The notes under the pieces were generated by a model. The model saw nothing but the letters and a program-made list of their open reading frames with translations, was not told where the DNA came from and searched no databases. 64,000 bases of DNA from Bacteroidota bacterium (lineage in GTDB: Bacteria > Bacteroidota > Bacteroidia > AKYH767-A > 2013-40CM-41-45): positions 62,001 to 126,000 of the forward strand of contig JADJSV010000017.1 of the NCBI GenBank assembly GCA_016711505.1, in the 5' to 3' direction. Of this stretch, positions 18,835 through 28,916 are shown in pieces (within the stretch, counting starts at the first letter, position 1; each line of letters begins with the position of its first letter). The translations under genes and the position numbers were made by a program.

Positions 18835-20532
18835 TTACTCTGTCTTAACAACTGAGATTGTTCTTTTTTCATTCTCAGAATATAATTCCAGGAAATATAA
18901 TCCCGGTGAAAGTTCTTCACCGAAAGCAATTTCGCCATTTAAATTTTCCTTGAGACCTACTAACAATCCATAGGAATTATATAACCTGAATGAAATAATG
19001 TTCTCAGCATTAAAATGAAAATCATCGGAAGTTGGATTTGGATACACAATTACTTTTCCCAGTTCGTTTTCTGTTTCTCCGATATTTCTTGTTCTATCAA
19101 ACGACTGATTGAACATTGCATCGTTAACGCCTGTTAAACTAAGTTGCGGTGTAGAATTTACAGGCGATGAAATTTTCGTTACAAAAAAATCTGCCCAAGG
19201 CTGATTAGGATACCCAACTAAAGTAAATGAACCGAAAAGCGCCGTGCCGTTAAACAGACCGGTTGTATAAACAAATCCTTGCGAATTCGTTGCAACTGCA
19301 AGTCCAATATCACGTCGTGTTCCACCGTAAGTTTTCACCCATTTGATCGACCCATCAGTTCCATATGATGCAACGATTACATCTTTGTACCCTGCAAACG
19401 AATATGCTTTACCACTGATCGAACCGGCTGTAGTTACAAATCCAGTAACGTGTACGCGGTTGTTTATTTTGTCCACTGCAATTCCATGTCCTACATCTTC
19501 GCCGCTGCCACCAAATTTCTTTGCCCATTGAACACTACCTGACGAATTATACTTTGCAACATATACGTCTCTGCTTCCACTTGTTGAATTCAATGTAGTA
19601 GAACTGAATTTTGTTTGTGCAGCGAAAGAACCGGTCAGATAAATATTTCCGGATCCATCGAGAGCAATTGCATTTGCTTCAGTAGTATCACAACAATCAC
19701 CTGCTGCTTTTACCCACTGAAATGAACCACTTGAATTATACTTTACGAGAAACGTACTGTACTTCCCTGAATTTGTAATTGTCGTTCCATGAAATCTCGC
19801 AGGTGACGTCATTCCACCTGTTACGAATACATTCTCATTCGCATCAATAGCAATTCCATGCCCGCGGTCCTGTCGCGATCCTCCGCCACGTTTTGCCCAG
19901 ATGCCATTTCCATTCGAATCAAACTTAGCAGTGAAAATATCGTTTCCGCCATCGCTGCTTATTGTACTCGGACCAATGGTCATTGAATTAGAAAAATTTC
20001 CCGTCACATAACAATTTCCATTTGGAGCAACTGCAATCGCACGGCCTTTGTCACTGCTGTTTGCATCTCCGAATTTCTTAGCCCAACGAACATTCCCATT
20101 GGCATCATACTTTGCTATAAAGATATCGTTACCACCGGATGACGTTAAACTTATCGTCGAACTGAACCGAACAGTTTTTTCGATCTCACCGGTTATGTAA
20201 ACATTATGCTGAGCATCGATCCCAATTCCCATTCCGATATCTCCATCGGTCCCGCCTGCACTTTTTATCCAGATAATGTTCCCGCTGGAATTGTATTTTG
20301 CGACGAAAATGTCATGTGAACCATAAGATGACAAAGTACGATTATCAAATACAGAAGTGTATTCAAACTGTCCGGTTACATACACGTTACCGGAATCGTC
20401 AGCAACAATAGCATTTCCGTTTTCGAATCCTTGCGAAATTCCTTTTTTCGCATAATGGACTGTCTGAGCGTTAATGTTTAACATCAGGCAGAAAATTGCA
20501 AATGCCGAAGTGAAAAGTAGTTTTGTTTTCAT
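18835..20532 (-). CDS. SBBP-repeat beta-propeller protein with T9SS sorting domain
   Basis: 565 aa. Signal peptide (about 1-22, ending NINAQ). Six to seven SBBP-type repeats, each with AKYN(S/A)NG..W(A/V)K and G.GIA.D..GNVY(V/I)TG motifs, cover about residues 25-440 and should form a seven-bladed propeller. The repeats are unusually regular. The C-terminus (about 490-565) is a type A sorting domain (VIVYPNPTSDDF ... LSPGLYFLELYS). Predicted surface-exposed or released; function unknown. Similar in plan to the 971-aa protein at 37555-40470. Confidence 0.88.
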   Translation of the reverse strand: MKTKLLFTSAFAIFCLMLNINAQTVHYAKKGISQGFENGNAIVADDSGNVYVTGQFEYTSVFDNRTLSSYGSHDIFVAKYNSSGNIIWIKSAGGTDGDIGMGIGIDAQHNVYITGEIEKTVRFSSTISLTSSGGNDIFIAKYDANGNVRWAKKFGDANSSDKGRAIAVAPNGNCYVTGNFSNSMTIGPSTISSDGGNDIFTAKFDSNGNGIWAKRGGGSRQDRGHGIAIDANENVFVTGGMTSPARFHGTTITNSGKYSTFLVKYNSSGSFQWVKAAGDCCDTTEANAIALDGSGNIYLTGSFAAQTKFSSTTLNSTSGSRDVYVAKYNSSGSVQWAKKFGGSGEDVGHGIAVDKINNRVHVTGFVTTAGSISGKAYSFAGYKDVIVASYGTDGSIKWVKTYGGTRRDIGLAVATNSQGFVYTTGLFNGTALFGSFTLVGYPNQPWADFFVTKISSPVNSTPQLSLTGVNDAMFNQSFDRTRNIGETENELGKVIVYPNPTSDDFHFNAENIISFRLYNSYGLLVGLKENLNGEIAFGEELSPGLYFLELYSENEKRTISVVKTE

Positions 20533-20746
20533 TTTATTATGTGGGTTTTTTTGAACGATTTGTCTAAAGTAAATACTGCCGCTAATTTACGGCTTCTGTA
20601 AAAATATTAAAATGACTTTTACGATAAACTTCAATTATATTTTTTCATTAATTATTTTTTACATATAGAAAGCAGCAAAAGTAACGTAATAACTGTATAA
20701 AAGTTGCAATCATTCTATATTAAATCAATCTTATTCATTTTCGGAT

Positions 20747-22087
20747 TTAATCAATAATAATTTTTTTTACTTGAGACCCGGAACCCGATGTTATCTCAGC
20801 AAAATAGATTCCTTTCGAGAAATTTGATATATCTATTTCACTATGCATTGAAAATTCTCTTTGCAATAATTTCCTGCTATGGATGTCAAAAATTCTTATG
20901 ACTGTACTACCCTTCATTGAGACCTGCACATTAATTTTATCAGATGCAGGATTTGGAAAGATCACAACAGATTCTGCAGATAATAAATCGTCCTGAACTT
21001 TCAGCAGATTACAGTAATCCGGAGAAACAGAAGTACTGAAAGTGATAGACAATCCATTAGAAGGAGAAAATGATTCCGGTGCATAATTATACTGATGTGA
21101 ACTTGAAATATAGCTATTACCTGTAACAACGGGTAAATTTTGATCTACAATACACTGGCTGTTTAACATAGTATCAAACCTGATTTCAACAGTATCAATT
21201 GTACATACAATTTCATTATTAGAAATTGAAATTGACCTTATATTACTTACTGACATGAGACTTGGCCAAAGTTTCGAAGCTAAAACATTTCCTGTAGGTG
21301 AAATTTTCATTCCGGCAAGACCTTGAATGCCGGGAATAGAACAATAGCAAAATAAGTAACTATTTCCTGCACTGTCACAAATCATTTCGAGTTCAAAGAA
21401 CTGCCCTGATCCGGTAGCTTTATAATCTGACCGCCAGATTACATTACCATTGTCATCAAATTTCGTCAGAGTTGTGAATTCATCACCCCCAGGAGAGGAT
21501 GGGCGATGATTTACGCATACAAGATAGGTTGAATCCGGAAGTAATGTCAATTTTCTGATTGATGCAACGGAGCCATACCAAAACCCCAATTCCTGAACAT
21601 AATTCCCAAGACTATCAATTTTAAAAGCATCTCCGTAATGTGTAAAGCCGGGAGCGTACTCCGAAATCACCCAGGCTCCATTAAAATATGAAGGGTAAAT
21701 ATCATAAGGAGTGTAACTATTCCCGGGAAATACTGAACCTGAAACCGTAAAAATTACATTTCCTAACGTATCCATTTTAATTATTGAAGGATAATAGGTA
21801 TGCGGAAATGAATAATCCCGTCCCTGCATTTCTAAAACATACAAGTATTTTCCATCAAATGCCGATCCAATTAATTCGTTTCGATAAGTTGAAGCGGGGA
21901 TTATAAAACCTCTGAAATCTTTTACCCAAACTGAATTTCCGGATATATCGACTTTAAAAACACATGTGTCGTTAATTCCATAAGTTTCAGAAATACCATC
22001 TATAGTATTTGCAAATTTAAATGTTTGAGAATAGGAACTCAGGAACATTGAAAAGAAAAAAGAAAGTAAAATAAAGTTACGTAACAT
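20747..22087 (-). CDS. T9SS cargo protein, propeller-like
   Basis: 446 aa. Signal peptide (about 1-20, ending SYSQ). The body has D.(L/N)GN(V/Y)..(T/W) and FD.NGNVIW patterns found in propeller proteins, though less regular than in SBBP repeats. Sorting domain at the C-terminus (about 375-446: VVIFPNPASDKINV ... FSKGIYFAEITS ... KKIIID). Same orientation as the SBBP gene downstream, separated by 214 bases in which I see no further gene. Function unknown. Confidence 0.82.
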   Translation of the reverse strand: MLRNFILLSFFFSMFLSSYSQTFKFANTIDGISETYGINDTCVFKVDISGNSVWVKDFRGFIIPASTYRNELIGSAFDGKYLYVLEMQGRDYSFPHTYYPSIIKMDTLGNVIFTVSGSVFPGNSYTPYDIYPSYFNGAWVISEYAPGFTHYGDAFKIDSLGNYVQELGFWYGSVASIRKLTLLPDSTYLVCVNHRPSSPGGDEFTTLTKFDDNGNVIWRSDYKATGSGQFFELEMICDSAGNSYLFCYCSIPGIQGLAGMKISPTGNVLASKLWPSLMSVSNIRSISISNNEIVCTIDTVEIRFDTMLNSQCIVDQNLPVVTGNSYISSSHQYNYAPESFSPSNGLSITFSTSVSPDYCNLLKVQDDLLSAESVVIFPNPASDKINVQVSMKGSTVIRIFDIHSRKLLQREFSMHSEIDISNFSKGIYFAEITSGSGSQVKKIIID

Positions 22088-22184
22088 AGCAGAGAGATTT
22101 ATTCAACAAAGTTAAAGAAAAGAAAATCCCTCGTATTAAACTTTGGCCAATGCCAGTATTCGATAGGCAGCTAACTTAATTCTA

Positions 22185-22625
22185 TCAGTTAGTATTCAAC
22201 ATAAATTCCTTCTCAATGATCACATCCAGTTTTTTAAACCCTTCCATCCCTTTCACAATATAATCATATGCACCTTTCTTTTTTGCCAATTCAATGATCC
22301 GTGTATTGTCTACTGAAGTGTGCATGATGATAGCTGAATTCGGGCTGATCTCTTTCAATTTTACCAGGATCTCCAATCCGTCCTTTGAATTGGCTACTTC
22401 TGAATCCAGAAAGTAATCCATTAAAATCATGTCAGGAGAGATGCTGGATAGGATGATCTCTTTCAGACAATCATCTCCATTTGGAAATCCCTTTACTTCA
22501 ATTCCGGGATACTTTTCAAAATAATCCATCAGCATTGAACGCTCGATTGGATTGTCGTCAACAACGAAAATAGTACCTAGTCTTCTTGGGGCAGTGGGTG
22601 TGAATGTGAGTTTAATGCCTGACAT
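22185..22625 (-). CDS. Stand-alone response regulator (receiver domain only)
   Basis: 146 aa, essentially one CheY-like receiver. Acidic pair in VVDDNP (about 22-25), phospho-acceptor Asp70 in ILMDYFLDS, Thr/Ser in MHTSVD (about 103), and conserved Lys125 in DYIVKG. There is no output domain, so it probably acts by protein-protein contact. I start at the ATG at 22625; the frame also opens at a TTG at 22649 but the added residues are not family-like. No histidine kinase is adjacent; its partner is unknown. Confidence 0.88.
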   Translation of the reverse strand: MSGIKLTFTPTAPRRLGTIFVVDDNPIERSMLMDYFEKYPGIEVKGFPNGDDCLKEIILSSISPDMILMDYFLDSEVANSKDGLEILVKLKEISPNSAIIMHTSVDNTRIIELAKKKGAYDYIVKGMEGFKKLDVIIEKEFMLNTN

Positions 22626-22799
22626 AAAAATGTGTTTTGAGTGCGGCAAAAGTAAAGGTTTTATTGGATTATTTTGGAATGCATAGCGAATTAATTGAAA
22701 AATAATGCTTGAAATTGAGTTGTTTTCAGCATTAATTCCCGAATTACCGGTCTGTATTCTTATTTATGACACATTCTATTGAACATAGAATCTCAAATC

Positions 22800-23363
22800 C
22801 TATTGAATTGAAAAAGTAAAACTATCTGCGGGTTCCTGCGCCGGTGGTCGAATTTTCTGCCGGATAAATACAGTATCTGAAACAACTTTTCTTGTCACCT
22901 TTGTTTCTATTGTATCCTTTTTATTGTAGTACACTGTATCTCGTATAACATTGTAATGGTACACTGTGTCTACCTTCTCTGAATCCGGGAAAACAGACTG
23001 TACTTCCGAAGGATCAAGTTTGCCTGTTGAATACAAATACGCAACAATTGCTATTACTCCTGCAATTATTATCATTGAAAAACCACCACCACTTCCGCCG
23101 CTACTTCCTTTTCCGGATTTAGTTGGTTTGTATTTATCAAAACCATTTTGCTGCTCAACATTTTTTTGGATAGCAGTCAGACTTGACATTAATTCAATAC
23201 GACCGGCAGACTGAACAATTGACAAAGCTTCAAAATGTGATTTCGCTGCAGAAGCAAAATCAACATCTTTCATCTTTGACTGCAAGACAGCAAGCTCTTC
23301 ACTTGTTAATTCATTTCTGAAATAACGATCGAGTAATTCAATATCTGTTTGATCCGGTTCCAT
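22800..23363 (-). CDS. Putative anti-sigma factor, single-span membrane protein
   Basis: 187 aa. A soluble helical N-terminus (about 1-75, LDRYFRNELTSEELAVLQ) resembles the sigma-binding part of Bacteroidota anti-sigma proteins. A Gly/Ser-rich stretch (about 84-95) precedes one transmembrane span (about 96-112, MIIIAGVIAIVAYLY). The periplasmic tail has repeated DTVY/DTV words (about 130-170). Its ATG overlaps the stop of the sigma gene (TAATG), so translation is coupled. There is no FecR domain, which separates it from SusC/D-linked anti-sigma factors. Function inferred from position and topology. Confidence 0.72.
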   Translation of the reverse strand: MEPDQTDIELLDRYFRNELTSEELAVLQSKMKDVDFASAAKSHFEALSIVQSAGRIELMSSLTAIQKNVEQQNGFDKYKPTKSGKGSSGGSGGGFSMIIIAGVIAIVAYLYSTGKLDPSEVQSVFPDSEKVDTVYHYNVIRDTVYYNKKDTIETKVTRKVVSDTVFIRQKIRPPAQEPADSFTFSIQ

Positions 23364-23899
23364 TATCTCTTTTCAACAACCAATTTCTTTAATCGTTGAA
23401 TGCATTTATATTTTTGATTTTTTGCTGTGTCTGCATTAGAATAGTTTAATTCCAGACTTATCTCTTCCATCGATCTCTTTCTGTAGTAAAAAAGGATCAG
23501 CAGTTTTCTGCAAGCTTCACCAATTTCCGCAAACAAATTTTTTATATCGATGTCTTGCGAAAATTCAGATTCACTTTCTTCTACCCGTATAAAATCTTCG
23601 AAGTTTTTTAATTGAACATTCTTCCTGCTTGCATTTAATTTCTTCAGCCATTGATTTCTTGCTACAGAATAAATAAATGTTTTAAGTGAACAGCTAATAT
23701 GAAGTTTTTTATCCCTCACCTTTTCAAAAATTATGATCAACGTTTCCTGGAAAATATCAGAAGCGTCATCGTAAGTCCCTGAATTTTTTTCAACCAGATT
23801 TCTGATCATATTAAAGTGCGCTTTATACAAATAGCTGAAAGCAGCGGAATCAGATCCCGCGATCAAATCAAGCAATTCAGTATCGGTATAAACAGCCAT
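23363..23899 (-). CDS. ECF sigma factor (RNA polymerase sigma-70 family)
   Basis: 178 aa with sigma2 (about 20-90: FSYLYKAHFNMIRNLV, DASDIFQETLIIIFEKV, TFIYSVARNQWLKKL) and sigma4 (about 120-175: ACRKLLILFYYRKRSMEEISLELNYSNADTAKNQKYKCIQRLKKL). The region 4 helix-turn-helix is intact. It directs RNA polymerase to a small promoter set and is presumably held by the membrane protein encoded immediately downstream. It is divergent from the lipoprotein gene at 24031 (131-base spacer), a plausible target (inference). Confidence 0.92.
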   Translation of the reverse strand: MAVYTDTELLDLIAGSDSAAFSYLYKAHFNMIRNLVEKNSGTYDDASDIFQETLIIIFEKVRDKKLHISCSLKTFIYSVARNQWLKKLNASRKNVQLKNFEDFIRVEESESEFSQDIDIKNLFAEIGEACRKLLILFYYRKRSMEEISLELNYSNADTAKNQKYKCIQRLKKLVVEKR

Positions 23900-24030
23900 A
23901 TTCAGATTAATACAAAAGTTGGCGAAAGGTAACCCAAAACAGGAATTATAAAAATAATTATTTCTCTTCGGGTTACTTCTTTGTTTTCGGGGGTACTAAC
24001 ACTAAAATAAACTATTAAAATCCATTCAAC

Positions 24031-25622
24031 ATGAAAAAGCTCCTCACCTTATTATTTCTTGCCACTGTTGTTCTGACTGCTTGTCACCGCGAAAAACTTC
24101 AGGTCAATGATCTTTACTCTACTTTATACTCAAAAGACAATCTTCCTACTACGGGGTATTCAATAGATGCCGGCAAAGACACAGTACTCATTGGCAAGTC
24201 AGGAACGAAATTATTTATCGCCCAAAACACCTTTACTGACCTTCATGGAAATGTGATTGACGGAGAAGTTAAGGTTGAATTACGGGAAGCTATCTCAAAC
24301 AGCGACCTTGTACTAGGCAATATGACCACTACATCAAATGGACAGATTCTTCAGAGTGGCGGCATGGTTTACCTGAATGCTCAATCGGGTGATCGTCAAT
24401 TATCAATAGCTGAAGGCAAATCAATTGGTATATCAATTCCATCGGACAACAAACAATCTGATATGAAAATCTTCTCGGCAAAAATTGACAGTTCGGAAAC
24501 GGAATTGAATTGGGTGGATCCTGAAGACAAAATTCAGGAAATTAACTTTAGTGAGCCCACTGCTCAATCATCAGATATGTATTCTGATTCATTAACGCCT
24601 GTGATCGCTCACAATTCCAATTACGATTTAGCTAAAGCTGAGAATTATATATCGCAACTGGTTCCGCCAAAGAAACCGGAATCAATAAAAACAGAATCCG
24701 ATACAATCTTATCTCTGGATTTTGATCCTGTTCAATTTCCTGAACTGGCACAATATAAAAATGTAAAATTCAGATTGCGCAATTCACCAAATTACGATCC
24801 TAAGGATGCAGGCAAAACGTGGACTAATGTTGACCTCAAAAAAACCGATGAAGAAGGCATTTATCTGATCACATTTTCCTCTGTGCTTTCTGAAGTGATC
24901 GGCAATAAAAAGAAGTTTCATACCGCGTATCGCCCGGATTCACAGGAGAAGATTATAAGAAAGCTCTGGCTGTTTACAATAAAAAATTCGAACAATACGA
25001 ATATGCAAAAGCTTCTATCGCTGAAAAGAAAGCTGAAAAAGAAAGAAGGGATAAAATAGCATTCGAGGAAAATCAAAGAAAACTCAAAGTGCAAAATGAA
25101 ACTTTTCAAAGAAAATGGATTTCTGACTCAACAGCTCAGGCCAATGCAGTACGAAAAAATGCGTCAAATAATTTGTTAACGAGTCTGCAATCAGCAACTA
25201 ACATAAACAGAAATATATTTTTACGAAACGCTGTTAATGCATATATCTTTGACGTAACCTCACTCGGCTGGAGCAACATCGACAAATATTATCAGGACCC
25301 TCGGATGAAAACTGTAGACATTTCAGCTGACATTTTTGAAAAAACAGAATTCGATGCAGTTTTTGTCACACTGCTTTTGAATAATCAGAAGGTTTACCTG
25401 AGAGGACTACAAGGGCAAGAAAATAAATTTTCATTTGATTATGGAAGTGGCTCAAAATTACCTCTTGGCGAAGAAGCTACAATAATTGCAACAGGATTTA
25501 AAAATGAAACTCCTTTTATTTCAATTCAAAAAATAATTATCAAAGAAAGTCAGAACTTAGAACTAAAACTCGAGCAGACTAACATAAGTGAAATGAAAAT
25601 CATTGTTGACAGAAACGTCTGA
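24031..25622 (+). pseudogene. Large lipoprotein of unknown function, frameshifted
   Basis: Reconstructed length about 530 aa. Lipoprotein signal with lipobox LTAC (Cys18). The N-terminal half has a beta-rich domain seen in Bacteroidota lipoproteins (GKSGTKLFIAQNTFTDLHGN, VELREAISNSDLVLGNMTTTSNG, LQSGGMVYLNA). The frame starting at 24031 reads into non-protein-like sequence after about 24926 and stops at 25059. The +2 frame there reads VSPGFTGEDYKKALAVYN, continues as a charged coiled-coil (AEKKAEKERRDKIAFEE), and joins the second ORF (25089-25622), which ends in a beta-rich domain. One missing base near 24926-24927 (GCG-TA for GCGGTA is the simplest repair) explains the split. Divergent from the ECF sigma operon. 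Function unknown. Confidence 0.78.
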
Positions 25623-25650
25623 TATAATTCATCTCACAACTTTTTCATGG

Positions 25651-25705
25651 GAACACCGGATGGGCTCATTTCACTTTGGGAAATGGGCCTTGATGGTGTT
25701 CTTTT
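25651..25705. terminator. Imperfect bidirectional terminator hairpin
   Basis: GAACACC...ATGGGCTCATTTC pairs with GAAATGGGCC...GGTGTTC around a short loop, followed by CTTTTATTT on the + strand. It lies between convergent stops at 25622 and 25708. Confidence 0.6.
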
Positions 25706-25707
25706 AT

Positions 25708-26439
25708 TTATCTCCGGATCATATTTCTTCCTACAATTTTCTCTACTGCCGAATCTTTGAAACTTCTGCTCATTTGCAATTGAATTGCTTCAAGGATTAT
25801 TGTATTTCCATCTATACTTTTAATAGCATTAATTGACACGATCATCGATTTGTGAATCCGTACAAACTTCTCTACAGGCAACGACTCTTCAATTCCTTTG
25901 AATGTCATGTAGGTTATATATTTCTTTTCGTTAGTATGAATAACAACATAATTCTGCAAAGCTTCAATATGACTTACTGAATTATACAAGATCCTTTCAA
26001 TTTTACTTCCACACTTTACATAAAAATGTTCATAAGCATTTCCTGTCGGAGTTTTTGAAAAATGCGTTACGTTTTTCATTAAATAATATTCATACGCTTT
26101 ATAACTGGCTTTCATAAACCTATCACGCGAAATTGGTTTTAACAAATAATCAATTGCATCCAGGGCAAATCCATCGACTGCGTATTCAGAATAAGCAGTA
26201 GTAAAAATAATCATTGGTGGATTCTGAAGAGACCGAATAAAATCCATTCCATTCATCTTAGGCATTTGGATATCCAGAAAGATTAAATCCGTAGAATTTT
26301 CCTTTAAAAGATTATACGCTTTAAATGGGTTTTCTGCTTTTCCTGACAGTTCAAGAAATTCCACATCATGGATATATTCTTCAATTCCCTTTCTGGCTAT
26401 TGGTTCATCGTCGATGACCATACATTTTAGTTTATTCAT
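25708..26439 (-). CDS. LytTR-family response regulator
   Basis: 243 aa. Receiver domain (about 3-120) with DDEP near the start, phospho-acceptor Asp56 in LIFLDIQMPKMNG, Thr in FTTAYSEYAVDGF and Lys in DYLLKPI. The C-terminal LytTR DNA-binding domain (about 140-243) contains IEALQNYVVIHTNEKKYITYMTFKGIEE and FVRIHKSMIVSINAIKSID. It overlaps the kinase gene by 8 bases, so the two form one two-component unit, coded kinase first. No peptidase or autolysin target is adjacent. Confidence 0.94.
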   Translation of the reverse strand: MNKLKCMVIDDEPIARKGIEEYIHDVEFLELSGKAENPFKAYNLLKENSTDLIFLDIQMPKMNGMDFIRSLQNPPMIIFTTAYSEYAVDGFALDAIDYLLKPISRDRFMKASYKAYEYYLMKNVTHFSKTPTGNAYEHFYVKCGSKIERILYNSVSHIEALQNYVVIHTNEKKYITYMTFKGIEESLPVEKFVRIHKSMIVSINAIKSIDGNTIILEAIQLQMSRSFKDSAVEKIVGRNMIRR

Positions 26440-27457
26440 ATCTTAATTCCAGATTAACTTCAAATGCTTTATCACTCTTACTGATCTGTAAATTATGTTT
26501 CCCGTTATAGATCAGCTCCATTCTTCTTTTAACATTTTCCAGTCCGATTCCACTATTTTTTTTATCGTGCTGTGCCACGCAATTATCGATCGTATTGAAA
26601 ACTCTGAAACTAAATCTTCCATTAGATCTGAATAAATTTATTTCGATCGCATTTTCAATTTCAGAATTGTTGCTTACATGTTTAAATGCATTTTCCACAA
26701 ATGAAATCAGGATCAGCGGTGCTATACAGAATTGCTTTACTTCTTCTGAACAATTAAATGAAATCCTGAAATTGTCTTCTTTTCTCAGACTTTGCAGCTC
26801 AACATAACTTCTCAAATAGGCGATTTCCTTTTCAATAGCTATTTCGTTGGCCCTGCAATCATATAATTGATATCTGAGCATTTCTGAAAATTTTACAAGA
26901 CTGTTTCTCGCAGCAGTATTTTCCTTTTCTATCTGAAAAAAAATAGTGTTGATAGAATTAAATAGAAAATGCGGATTGATCTGAGCATTGAGAAAATCAA
27001 GTTCAGCTTGAGTTTTCTCCTGAATCAGCAGCGCCATTTGTTTGTCAGTGAGAATTCTGTTTTGAAGCAGCTCAATACTTATACCAAAAAGTGTTCCGAC
27101 AAATATGACAATGTAGGTATTGAATACCTGATAGAATAAACTTTTTGATAATTGAATAAATTCCGGAGTAAGTGTTCCACGAATGCTGTGTACTTGCCAG
27201 TCAACAAATTGCAAGAACAAACTGAATATGATATTACAAGACAAGAAAGAAATCAGAAATAATATAAATTGTTTTTTGTATAAAAGCCGGGGTACAAAAA
27301 TCCGATTGATGATCCTAGTTGCAGAAATGATCGATGCCATATCGATGATCACGAGAATAAAAGTCGTAAAGAATGAACCATCAGTTGAACAGATCCATCT
27401 ATACAGGATAAGGATTAGAAAAAACACTAACGTACCTATAATTTTTAGCGGCTTCAT
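26432..27457 (-). CDS. LytS/YehU-type sensor histidine kinase
   Basis: 341 aa from the ATG at 27457; a TTG 18 bases upstream in the same frame is less likely. Four hydrophobic spans (about 6-20, 30-50, 63-84, 110-130) form the sensor, with no large periplasmic domain. The His_kinase domain has His163 in AQINPHFLFNSIN; the ATPase part has SFVENAFKHVS (N box) and GIGLENVKRRMELIY (G2 box). Phosphorylates the LytTR regulator encoded downstream (8-base overlap). Signal unknown. Confidence 0.93.
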   Translation of the reverse strand: MKPLKIIGTLVFFLILILYRWICSTDGSFFTTFILVIIDMASIISATRIINRIFVPRLLYKKQFILFLISFLSCNIIFSLFLQFVDWQVHSIRGTLTPEFIQLSKSLFYQVFNTYIVIFVGTLFGISIELLQNRILTDKQMALLIQEKTQAELDFLNAQINPHFLFNSINTIFFQIEKENTAARNSLVKFSEMLRYQLYDCRANEIAIEKEIAYLRSYVELQSLRKEDNFRISFNCSEEVKQFCIAPLILISFVENAFKHVSNNSEIENAIEINLFRSNGRFSFRVFNTIDNCVAQHDKKNSGIGLENVKRRMELIYNGKHNLQISKSDKAFEVNLELRYE

Positions 27458-27685
27458 CAAATGCAGTTTACACAATGTTATGGTAATTATGTGTCACGCT
27501 TAAGTAATTTAGATGAATGACATTTTCTATATGACAAAATACCATTTTCATAAAACGAACAGCAAACCTTGCCGATATGATTAACTAAACAACAACAGTG
27601 ATCAGTCGTCAAGAATTATTGTTACCTCCTCAGAATTTATTGACAAACTGCTTTATAAATTTCAATTTCAACGAAAAAATATAAA

Positions 27686-28894
27686 ATGAAAGCAGAAAAA
27701 AACAAAATTTTAGTATCGCTAATCGCACTCTGCCTGTTCGCCGGCAATGCATTTTCTCAATGGGTTCAAAAAAACGGTTTACCCGGAAATTTAGCCGCTC
27801 GTGATGGAGCAGTAAGTTGGGTTATCGGAAACAAATGCTACATGGTAGGTGGAAATGGTCATTCTGATCTTTTGGAATATGATCCGACTACTGACGGATG
27901 GATTCCAAAATCTTCGATTCCTCAAGGCATAACCATGTTTGCAATGGGATTTGTTGCAAATGGCAAAGGTTATCTATGTGGCGGAAACGGTCCGAATTTC
28001 ATTTATTACAATTCCCTTTGGGAATATGATCCTGCCATTGATTCATGGACACAAAAAGCAGATTTCCCAACCGGCAAACGTGCAGGTGGATGTGCATTTT
28101 CAATCGATGAAAAAGGATATGTTGGTTGTGGTGACGACAGTTCTTTTATCTATTCTGATTTCTTTAAGTATGATCCAATAACAAATTCATGGTCACCCTT
28201 ACCATTATTTGCAGGTGGATTCAGATCCTGGCCCTATGCTTTCGCTGTTGGCAATAAGGGTTATGTAGGTGGAGGAGCTCAGGTATCAGAAATGAATGAT
28301 CTATGGGAATTTGATCCTGTATTAACTTCATGGACACAACGATCATCCTTCCCGGGAAGTGCGAGACAATGTGCTGCATCATTCTCAAGTCTTACAAAAG
28401 GATATGTCGGATTAGGTCAATCATCTTTCACAACGACATACGATGATGTCTATGAATATGATCCGACATTAGATTATTGGAGGCCATTGGCTTCATTTAA
28501 TCCTGGAGGAAGAGCATGGCCAACCGGATTTGCATTTGGCAACAATATCTACCTATCAACAGGATGGAATTTTACTACGTTTTATAGAGATCTATATATG
28601 CTTGATGTAAGTACCCAGATTACAAATTTGCATGTGAATTCATCAAATGCAAAATTTCAGTATAATAATTCGAAGCAAACTTTGTCGTTGGAATGGTTAA
28701 ATGGCACAGCAACAAATATTCGGTTCGACATTTTTAATTCAATGGGTCAGCTCATCAATTTATGTGAATACAAAGCCACTGCTAACGAAATAAATCATTT
28801 CACAAAAGAATCGGGTAAGTTAAGTAAAGGAATATATTTTCTTAAAATGTATTCTAAGGATACGAATCAATCGTTTAAATTTATTGTTGAGTAA
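27686..28894 (+). CDS. Kelch-repeat beta-propeller protein with T9SS-type C-terminus
   Basis: 402 aa. Signal peptide (about 1-24, ending AFSQ). Five to six kelch repeats with the pattern (Y/W)E(Y/F)DP.(T/L)..W....FP, separated by GNKGYVGGG-type strands, fill about residues 25-310. The C-terminal domain (about 320-402) ends LSKGIYFLKMYS...FKFIVE as in type A sorting domains, but the usual YPNP opening is missing (NNSKQTLSLEW instead). Predicted exported and surface-located; ligand unknown. Confidence 0.87.
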   Translation: MKAEKNKILVSLIALCLFAGNAFSQWVQKNGLPGNLAARDGAVSWVIGNKCYMVGGNGHSDLLEYDPTTDGWIPKSSIPQGITMFAMGFVANGKGYLCGGNGPNFIYYNSLWEYDPAIDSWTQKADFPTGKRAGGCAFSIDEKGYVGCGDDSSFIYSDFFKYDPITNSWSPLPLFAGGFRSWPYAFAVGNKGYVGGGAQVSEMNDLWEFDPVLTSWTQRSSFPGSARQCAASFSSLTKGYVGLGQSSFTTTYDDVYEYDPTLDYWRPLASFNPGGRAWPTGFAFGNNIYLSTGWNFTTFYRDLYMLDVSTQITNLHVNSSNAKFQYNNSKQTLSLEWLNGTATNIRFDIFNSMGQLINLCEYKATANEINHFTKESGKLSKGIYFLKMYSKDTNQSFKFIVE

Positions 28895-28916
28895 AGATTA
28901 TAAGCTATACAATATG

